Assembly: GCA_036477795.1 (NCBI GenBank)
Contig: JAZGDL010000428.1
Coordinates: 1-19,329 of the forward strand
Length of the DNA stretch: 19,329 nt
Direction of reading: 5' to 3'
Origin: JAZGDL01 sp036477795
GTDB lineage: Bacteria; Planctomycetota; Phycisphaerae; UBA1845
The notes below the pieces were generated by a model. That model was not told where the DNA came from. It searched no databases and saw only the letters and a program-made list of their open reading frames with translations. Of this stretch, positions 13,647 through 19,329 are shown piece after piece; within the stretch, counting starts at the first letter, position 1, and every line of letters begins with the position of its first letter. The translations under genes were made by a program, and so were the position numbers.

Positions 13647-15425
13647 GTGTTGAAGAGATCCTTCCTGTTGGCGTGGCTGGCGGTTTGGGCTTGCGGCGGA
13701 TGCGCTGGTCGGTTGGGCGTGGCCGATCTGGTGATTGTCGATGCCCGGGTTTGGACGGGGGCGGGCGGTGAAGCTGCGGCGGTAGCGGTGCGCGGGGAGC
13801 GGATTGTCGCGGTCGGATCAGATTGGCAGGTACGACGGTGGATCGGCGACGAAACGGAGGTGGTCGAGGCTGGGGGGCGGCGGGTCATTCCGGGCATCAC
13901 CGACAGTCATATACACATAGTGGGGGGAGGTTTGCAACTCGGGCGGCTGAATCTTCGTGACGTGACGTCGCGGGATGAATTCGTGGAGAAAGTGGCGGCG
14001 GCGGTACAGGCCATGCGGGATGAAACACGTGGCTCGGATCGTTGGATGCTCGGGGGGCGCTGGAGCGTGGAGAGTTGGGACGCTCCATCGCCGCCGCGAA
14101 AGGAGTGGATCGACGCCGTGACGCCGGAGACACCAGTATTTCTTGAACGGATGGACGGTCATCAGGGGTTGGCCAACTCGGTGGCGTTGCGCAGGGCGGG
14201 GATTGATCGGGAGGGGCCTGCTGATCCGGCGGGTGGAGTGATCGAGCGCGATGCGAAGACGGGTGAGCCCACGGGGATCCTGAAGGATGCCGCGATGGAT
14301 CTGGTGACGGACCTTGTTCCACCGCCGTCGGAAGATGATCTTTACACGGCGTTGCTGCTTGCGATGGCCCATGGCAATTCGCTGGGGATCACTTCGATGC
14401 ACGATGTATCGGGGCGTGAGGATCTTGCGGCGATGTTTCGAGCCCATAGGGAGGGGGCGTTGACCGTGCGGATACGTAAGTTCCTCTCGGTGCCGAATTG
14501 GATTGACGTGATCGACGTGGTGAAGGGCTTCGAGGTCAACGATGCCTGGCTGTGTGTGGGGGGATTCAAGGGGTACATGGATGGCTCGTTGGGGAGCCGG
14601 ACGGCGTACATGTATCGTCCGTATGCGGACAGCGGTGCGCCGAACAATTACCCGAGCGGGATTCTATCGGAGATGGCCTCGCCGCCAAAGGAACTGCGCT
14701 ACATGATGGAACAGGCTGACGCAGCCGGCCTGCAGTGCGCGGTGCACGCGATTGGTGATGAGGCCAACCATATTCTGTTGGACGCTTACGCGGCGGTGGC
14801 CCGGAAGAACGGGCCTCGCGACCGGCGGCACCGGATTGAGCATGCCCAGCATCTCTTCCCTGAAGACGTTCCGCGGTTTGCGGAGCTGGGCGTGGTGGCG
14901 TCGATGCAGCCGCTGCACAAGGCGGACGACGGTCGCTATGCTGAAGGGGCGTTGGGGAAGGGGCGGCTGGCTGGGTCGTATGCCTTCCGTTCGCTCATGG
15001 ATAGCGGAGCGTTGGTGGCGTTCGGCAGTGATTGGCCGGTGGTGTCGTGCGATCCGTTTAAGGGGATGGCGGCGGCAGTTACAGCACAAACACTGGATGG
15101 GAAGATCTGGATTCGGGAGGAATCGATCACCATCGAAGAGGCGCTGCAGGCCTACACGGTGAATCCTGCAATGGCCGGGCACGGTGAGTCACAGTTGGGG
15201 ACGATTGAGGTGGGCAAGTTGGCTGACATGGTGATCCTGTCGCAGGACATCCTCCATGTTAATCCGGAAAGAATCGCCGACACCCAAGCCGTGATGACGA
15301 TAGTGGGCGGGAAGATCGTCTTTGATCGGTTGCGCGGGGATGAGCCGGATACCGGACCGAAAAACCAGATCTTCCTGCAGATGCCGCGAAGGGAATCTCA
15401 CATTGTGTCCAGCCCGGATTATTGA
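13647..15425 (+). CDS. Exported YtcJ-type amidohydrolase (amidohydrolase family 3)
   Basis: This is a 592-residue metal-dependent hydrolase of the YtcJ / N-substituted formamide deformylase-like branch. Metal and catalytic residues can be placed: H88 and H90 (DSHIHI), K308 (GGFKGYMDGSLGSRTA), H367 (AVHAIGDEAN), H399 (RIEHAQ) and D462 (GSDWPV). The C-terminal beta-sandwich strand has KLADMVIL. Start GTG 13647 (or TTG 13650) is preferred because it begins a signal sequence, LKRSFLLAWLAVWACGGCAG. The codons further upstream are the inverted repeat read in frame. Cysteines at the end of the hydrophobic core suggest a lipoprotein, though the lipobox is imperfect. The substrate is unknown. A 30-residue tail follows the last strand. 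Confidence 0.9.
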   Translation: MLKRSFLLAWLAVWACGGCAGRLGVADLVIVDARVWTGAGGEAAAVAVRGERIVAVGSDWQVRRWIGDETEVVEAGGRRVIPGITDSHIHIVGGGLQLGRLNLRDVTSRDEFVEKVAAAVQAMRDETRGSDRWMLGGRWSVESWDAPSPPRKEWIDAVTPETPVFLERMDGHQGLANSVALRRAGIDREGPADPAGGVIERDAKTGEPTGILKDAAMDLVTDLVPPPSEDDLYTALLLAMAHGNSLGITSMHDVSGREDLAAMFRAHREGALTVRIRKFLSVPNWIDVIDVVKGFEVNDAWLCVGGFKGYMDGSLGSRTAYMYRPYADSGAPNNYPSGILSEMASPPKELRYMMEQADAAGLQCAVHAIGDEANHILLDAYAAVARKNGPRDRRHRIEHAQHLFPEDVPRFAELGVVASMQPLHKADDGRYAEGALGKGRLAGSYAFRSLMDSGALVAFGSDWPVVSCDPFKGMAAAVTAQTLDGKIWIREESITIEEALQAYTVNPAMAGHGESQLGTIEVGKLADMVILSQDILHVNPERIADTQAVMTIVGGKIVFDRLRGDEPDTGPKNQIFLQMPRRESHIVSSPDY

Positions 15426-15429
15426 TAGC

Positions 15430-15458
15430 GCAGAGATCGCTAAGAGCGCTGAGTATTG
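15430..15458. repeat. Partial copy of the GCAGAG-rich repeat seen at rplO/secY
   Basis: The 29 bases here match the reverse complement of 4222-4250 at 25 of 29 positions. Both begin GCAGAGA and end GAGTATTG. It starts five bases after the amidohydrolase stop codon. Only this arm is evident, so it is either a half-element or a degenerate copy. Confidence 0.65.
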
Positions 15459-15470
15459 TTTAGCCAGTAG

Positions 15471-15544
15471 GGTCCGCCGTGCGGACCACTTCCAACAAGG
15501 CCCGCGCTTGTGTTCGCTGGTCCGCGTGGCGGACGCCGCACGGC
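15471..15544. repeat. Multi-hairpin repeat between convergent genes
   Basis: Three consecutive hairpins are visible: GGTCCGC-cgt-GCGGACC (15471-15487), ACAAG/CTTGT (15495-15511), and GTCCGC-gtg-GCGGAC (15520-15534). A longer-range 9-bp pairing also exists between GCCGTGCGG (15476-15484) and CCGCACGGC (15536-15544). The element lies between the stops of two convergent genes and could serve as a bidirectional terminator, although no T-runs follow. The remaining bases to 15605 hold no ORF or site that I recognise. Confidence 0.65.
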
Positions 15545-15605
15545 CTCAGATCCTCGCACAACTTTCCTTCCCCCAGCTTTGCTTCGCAAAGATGGGTCAC
15601 TCACG

Positions 15606-17654
15606 CTACTCTTTGAGAAGATGCTTGTACTTCTCCGGGACGAACCAAGGTTGTATCTCCACCTCCAGATCTGGGTTGTGGTGAGCTCTTGCGAACGCCC
15701 CAGCGTCGACTTTCATACCAGGCAAATAGAACAAGACGAAGGTCCTTTCGTGCACCTTTTCCTTACTGTGCAAGTGCCTCGACACGGCTTCCAGTTCCTG
15801 TTTGGTCGGCAGACGCTCATCTACGAGGTCTATCCGAAGGTCGAAGGAAACCTTGATACTCCCGAGTTCGTCTCGTTTGATAATGGTGTAGGGGATCAGC
15901 TTCTCCTCCGCAGCAGCGTCTTCCACCGGTTGAAGCTGCTGCTGCTGTGGGGCCATCATCTGGGCCATTACTATATCTTTCACCGCACTGATCATCTCCA
16001 TGGGCATGAAGAGTTCCATCCGGACGCCCGCCTTGCCCGCTGGCGAGCTGGTCACAGCCAGCGGCGCGTTGATCTCGGGAATAGCCGCTGTTAGCGGAAT
16101 CTTCTCGCCAATGGCCTCGGCCACCGCCATAACCGTCTTGATGAGCCGATCCGCCGAGAGATAAAACTCCACATATCGCTTCTTGGCAACGTGGCCGGCC
16201 ACGCGCTTGATCCCCGCATCCTCGGCAAGAGGTGTTTCCTTGGACTTGATCACGTCGATCACCCGGGCAAGGTGCCCCTTGCCACCGCCTAGGGTGACGG
16301 CCACGTGCTTGTCATCCACCGTAGCCAACCGGACCAGCAGGCCTTGGGGGCCGATCACCTTGTGTATCTTTCTGATCCAGTCGGCGTCCAACTCCTCCGG
16401 CGGCAGGGTCACCTTAAAATGGTCCACCGCCACGCCGCCGACCTTCTCAGCGTCCGCGTTGTAGACAAACATTCCGACCCGCTCCGCTACCCGCGCATCG
16501 TCGGCCATCATCTTCTTGAACATCCCGACTAACTTATCAAACGTCTGGCAAAGACGCTTGCTATCACTCTCCGTGGTCAGCACCATGGTTGCGGCGATCA
16601 TGCCCTCGTCACTCGCCGACAGCGGCGAAACGCTCATCGACAGATGACGCAGGCTGAGCAACGCCTCCGACGCCGTCTCGATCAACTTCTCCACCTGCTC
16701 CACATCCTCGCCGGCTTGCTGCGTGAGCTGACCCATCATCTTATCCAACATCTTGATGCCGATCTTGTTGGATTCTTTGTTGTACATCTGGCCGCCCGCG
16801 AGAATGAACGGATCCTTGGGCAGGCCCGTCAACAGAGATCGGGAGGTCGATTGGACGCTACTCATGGCCTTGCCGCTGTCCGATTCCGGGTCGGCATCCA
16901 TATACCCGCCGATGGTCACGCCGGCAGGATCAAAGCGAACCGACAGCGACGCGGTCCTGAACTGGCGCAAAAGTTCAGGGTCGTTACCAGTCATCTGAAT
17001 TAGGAATGCAAGGCCGTTGTACAGATCGCTCGAGGTCACCGCCCCCATATTCACCCAAAGCGTCAGATCATCCTTCTCGATGCGCTCGATTCGGCCCTTG
17101 TCCAACTGATCGCGCAGAGACTTCTTGGCCCCGAGCACCTTAGTGAGCACTTCCGCAGATTGGGCCACCGCCGCGAACCGCCCGAACCGCGCCACATACG
17201 ACTCCTTGTTCATCAGGGCCATCTTGCTGATAGCGCTGCCCTCCTCCAGCGGCTGTGGGGCCCACGGTGCCAGCAGAGCGTCATAGTCCGTCACCGGCAT
17301 GAAAATCACCAGTGAACGCGCCGGAGCCGACAGGTCTTTCAAGGGCAGCAGCGCCACCGCCAGCCCGCCCTTGTCGTCAAAACCCTGTGTGATGCCCAGC
17401 ATCATCTTGCCGAGCGCAATAGGCGACATCATGGGCACCTGCAACTGTTGCCCGAACGCCGTGAGCTTCTGCTCCAACCGGGTAACGCTGGGCACCGCCA
17501 GCACCGCCCAGGCCTCGGCCGGAACGGCGGACAACACGTCCTGCGGACTCCTGCCGGGCGTGACTTTCGTACCAGCTTCCTGTGCGGACGCCGCCGACGG
17601 CACAATCGCCATCAACAGACCCACAGACGCCGCAGTCCAACGTGCGAATCTCAT
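15606..17654 (-). CDS. Large secreted protein with C-terminal YLPGM-type domain, function unknown
   Basis: This is a 682-residue exported protein. The signal peptide is residues 1-24 (basic RFAR, hydrophobic core, cleavage after ASA). The mature N-terminus (DVLSAVPAEAWAVLAVPSVT) resembles planctomycete periplasmic proteins that open with a 'does not let X down to zero'-type beta module, but I cannot name the family. The middle is mixed alpha/beta with Met-rich helices and a QQQQLQ linker near residue 570. The last 85 residues form a distinct block: DLRIDLVDERLPTKQELEAV, FVLFYLPGMKVDAGAFARAH and NPDLEVEI, similar to a domain I know from other bacterial secreted proteins. The start is supported by AAGGAG 8 nt upstream. 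It converges on the amidohydrolase gene. No enzymatic motif was found. Confidence 0.85.
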   Translation of the reverse strand: MRFARWTAASVGLLMAIVPSAASAQEAGTKVTPGRSPQDVLSAVPAEAWAVLAVPSVTRLEQKLTAFGQQLQVPMMSPIALGKMMLGITQGFDDKGGLAVALLPLKDLSAPARSLVIFMPVTDYDALLAPWAPQPLEEGSAISKMALMNKESYVARFGRFAAVAQSAEVLTKVLGAKKSLRDQLDKGRIERIEKDDLTLWVNMGAVTSSDLYNGLAFLIQMTGNDPELLRQFRTASLSVRFDPAGVTIGGYMDADPESDSGKAMSSVQSTSRSLLTGLPKDPFILAGGQMYNKESNKIGIKMLDKMMGQLTQQAGEDVEQVEKLIETASEALLSLRHLSMSVSPLSASDEGMIAATMVLTTESDSKRLCQTFDKLVGMFKKMMADDARVAERVGMFVYNADAEKVGGVAVDHFKVTLPPEELDADWIRKIHKVIGPQGLLVRLATVDDKHVAVTLGGGKGHLARVIDVIKSKETPLAEDAGIKRVAGHVAKKRYVEFYLSADRLIKTVMAVAEAIGEKIPLTAAIPEINAPLAVTSSPAGKAGVRMELFMPMEMISAVKDIVMAQMMAPQQQQLQPVEDAAAEEKLIPYTIIKRDELGSIKVSFDLRIDLVDERLPTKQELEAVSRHLHSKEKVHERTFVLFYLPGMKVDAGAFARAHHNPDLEVEIQPWFVPEKYKHLLKE

Positions 17655-17982
17655 GTGATCTCTCCTTGGTTCCGTTAGTCGGGTTCCGGGCCTGCTCGCG
17701 CGGCAGGCTCAAGATGCTTCACTACAACTCCCCGCAACGCGGTCAGTCGCCTGAAACAGCGAAGCTGGTCAGCTTGCAGTCCGTGGCAACAGCATGTGGG
17801 ACAGGCTTTCCAGCCTGTCGAACCAGCCTGAGTGGCTGAAAAGACCGACTAGAAAGTCGGTCCCACAGAAAAGCAGACTTATACCACGGGCTGCTAGTGT
17901 ACTATCGATTCTCGGGAGTGGTGTCAAAACTCGTGCGAAATCGTCGCGAATACAGCGGTCCAGGCAAGTGAGGCCCGGGTCC
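17655..17982. other. 328-bp non-coding gap containing a three-hairpin repeat
   Basis: This is the widest gene-free stretch in the window, between two minus-strand genes. Read on the minus strand it is the 3' region of the kinase gene followed by the leader of the secreted protein gene. It holds the palindromic element at 17795-17867, a small hairpin GCCTGC/GCAGGC at 17690-17708 in the leader, and the ribosome binding site next to 17654. CTAGTGTA at 17894-17901 matches the first eight bases of the terminal repeat at 10064, which may be chance. No promoter with convincing hexamers was found. Confidence 0.6.
17795..17867. repeat. Three-hairpin palindromic repeat bracketed by TGTGGGAC/GTCCCACA
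   Basis: TGTGGGAC at 17795-17802 and its reverse complement GTCCCACA at 17860-17867 enclose three hairpins in series: GACAGGCT-ttcc-AGCCTGTC (17800-17819), CAGCC-tgagt-GGCTG (17824-17838), and GACCGACT-agaa-AGTCGGTC (17843-17862). The whole 73-bp unit could also fold as a cloverleaf-like structure. Sequences of this type occur as dispersed repeats in planctomycete and other large bacterial genomes (my recollection, not a search). It is not a tRNA: there is no T-loop or CCA-type acceptor end. Confidence 0.75.
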
Positions 17983-19329
17983 CTATGTGGCGGGCCCGTG
18001 GGTTTCGTCGGAATCGGCGAGCTCGGCATGTGCGGTGCTGAGGCGGACGGTGAAGGTGGTGCCGTCGGCGGAGCTGTCGACCTCAATGACACCGGCCAAT
18101 TCGTCAACAATCTGCTTTGCCACGGCCAAGCCCAATCCGGTGCCGCCGTGGCCTTTGTTTGAATAGAAGGGATCGAAGATTCTTTTTCGCTCCGAATCGG
18201 GAATCCCCGGCCCGTTGTCGGTGATCGACATCATCACCTGATGGGCGCTGTCGTCGAGGAACGTACGCACGACGATGCGCCCGGAGCCCTTGGGACAGGC
18301 GTCGAGGGCGTTGGTGATGATGTTGGTGATGACCTGGTGGATACCGTCGACGTCCAGCGGCACCGGGGGCAGATCGTCGAGTTCGGTCTCGACAGTGGCG
18401 CCTTTGTCGGAGGCGGACTGCCGGGTGAGCTGCAGCACCTCCTCGATCAGCTTGTTGAGTTGGGCCAATTCGATGTGCGGCTGGCGATCCTTGCTGAAGG
18501 TGAGCATGTTGGAGGCCAAGCGGTAGGTACGTTCCAGGTTGCGCTGGACGATCTCCCAGCCGGCCCGCACGTTTTCCAGACTGCCGCGCTTGAGCGCCGT
18601 ACCGATGACATCCGCTCCGCTGCGCATTCCCTGCAAGATGTTGCGAATATTGTGAGAGAGATGAGCGACCGTCTCACCTACGGCGGCCAGACGCTCATGC
18701 TCGACACGGGACTGGATCAGCCGTTCGTTTTCGATGGCCATGCCGACCATCTTGCCGATGGCCGTGGTCAGCAGGAGCTGCTGCTGCGTATAGGTGTGGT
18801 TGGCCATGCTGCAGTCCAGGTGGATCACACCGGCCACGTCCTCGCGCGTCAGAATGGGAACGCAAATGACGCTGCGCAGACCCAGGTGGTGAATGCTGGC
18901 GTCCTTTTGATCGGCCCCGAACCGGGTTTCCGACTGGGCGTTGGCGCACAGGACGCCCTCCCTGGTTGAAAGGACGTGGTTGATGATCCTGCGGCTGGTG
19001 GTGATCTTGCCGCGTTTGGCATTGTCCCGGTCGCGTTGGCGAATGACGTAGGGTTGCAGCTCGTCACTGTGTTCTTCGCGCATCAGGATGAAGATGCGGT
19101 CGACCTGCAAATGCTTGCTGATGATGTCGGTGACCCGTTCAAGGAAATCAACCACCGAGACGAAGGTGCCGATAGTCTCAGCCAGTTGATACATCACGTT
19201 CCAGGCGTGGACGGCGTCGTAGGCTTCGGGCGAGGCCAGGATGACGCTTTCCTCGCTGGCGCTGGCGCTGGCCAGGATGGACGAATCGATGGGCTTGTCC
19301 TCCAGGTCCCATTCAACGCGGTGTTCGCT
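17983..19329 (-). CDS. GAF-domain sensor histidine kinase, N-terminus cut off by window edge
   Basis: The C-terminal 448 residues of a two-component sensor kinase are visible. The frame is open to the right edge (first visible residues SEHRVEWDLEDKPIDSS), so the apparent starts at 19197 (GTG, then ATG) are probably internal. Order: an Ala/Ser linker, a GAF domain (about residues 50-205 of the fragment, with VDRIFILM and VICVPIL), a HisKA-type dimerisation helix with the phospho-acceptor in AHLSHNIRN (His codon at 18652-18654), then a HATPase domain with N box NIITNALDA, G1 DNGPGIP, F box FDPFYS and G2 GGTGLGLAVAKQIV. No transmembrane segment is visible, so sensing is probably cytoplasmic. Similar proteins in this group often carry an N-terminal FHA domain, which would lie outside the window. 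No response regulator is adjacent. Confidence 0.93.
   Translation of the reverse strand, partial: SEHRVEWDLEDKPIDSSILASASASEESVILASPEAYDAVHAWNVMYQLAETIGTFVSVVDFLERVTDIISKHLQVDRIFILMREEHSDELQPYVIRQRDRDNAKRGKITTSRRIINHVLSTREGVLCANAQSETRFGADQKDASIHHLGLRSVICVPILTREDVAGVIHLDCSMANHTYTQQQLLLTTAIGKMVGMAIENERLIQSRVEHERLAAVGETVAHLSHNIRNILQGMRSGADVIGTALKRGSLENVRAGWEIVQRNLERTYRLASNMLTFSKDRQPHIELAQLNKLIEEVLQLTRQSASDKGATVETELDDLPPVPLDVDGIHQVITNIITNALDACPKGSGRIVVRTFLDDSAHQVMMSITDNGPGIPDSERKRIFDPFYSNKGHGGTGLGLAVAKQIVDELAGVIEVDSSADGTTFTVRLSTAHAELADSDETHGPAT

Noticed and set aside
15322..16094. Plus-strand open frames at the end of the amidohydrolase gene and opposite the secreted protein
   Set aside because: They read through the repeats at 15430-15544 or antisense to a well-supported gene, with no ribosome binding site or family resemblance.
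17795..17867. Possible tRNA because of the 73-nt length and three arms
   Set aside because: There is no TTCGA-type T-loop, no conserved D-loop bases and no recognisable anticodon loop of seven bases. The outer stem pairing is that of a palindromic repeat.
17582..18162. Small plus-strand frames over the three-hairpin repeat
   Set aside because: The peptides (for example CGTGFPACRTSLSG) are translations of the repeat itself, a frequent kind of spurious ORF.

Overview
The window looks chromosomal, with high GC (roughly 60% by eye). The most likely source is a member of the Planctomycetota, possibly a Phycisphaerae-like lineage. This rests on four things: the gene order, an enlarged ribosomal protein L17, the large secreted proteins downstream, and the abundance of palindromic intergenic repeats. 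The phylum is an inference from these features and was not tested by a search.

Positions 1-10067 hold the distal part of the S10/spc/alpha ribosomal protein superoperon, all on the + strand. The order is rplN (5' end cut by the window edge), rplX, rplE, rpsN (zinc type), rpsH, rplF, rplR, rpsE, rplO, secY, map, rpmJ, rpsM, rpsK, rpsD, rpoA, rplQ. The genes are tightly packed, and rpsM and rpsK overlap by 8 nt. Three genes often found in this cluster are absent: rpmD (L30) between rpsE and rplO, and adk and infA around map. One tight junction, rplO-secY, is split by a mobile-looking palindromic element of about 190 bp flanked by an 11-bp direct repeat.

Positions 10068-15425, also on + , hold accessory genes: a HIT-family nucleotide hydrolase, a HAD-family hydrolase that may be translated from a leaderless mRNA, a secreted protein with a very basic Ser/Arg/Gly-rich region, a Tyr/His/Gly-rich segment and C-terminal TPRs, and an exported YtcJ-type metal-dependent amidohydrolase. 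Positions 15606-19329 are on the - strand. They hold a large secreted protein with a conserved C-terminal YLPGM-type domain, and the 3' portion of a GAF-domain sensor histidine kinase that runs off the right edge.

The least ordinary feature is the set of short, non-coding, hairpin-forming repeats. At least five kinds are present, and they occupy nearly every wider intergenic gap: rplO/secY, rplQ/HIT, TPR/amidohydrolase, amidohydrolase/secreted protein (two kinds side by side), and secreted protein/kinase. Two of them start inside a TAG stop codon, at a CTAG tetranucleotide that recurs at the other end of the element. No transposase, CRISPR array, tRNA or rRNA gene was seen.
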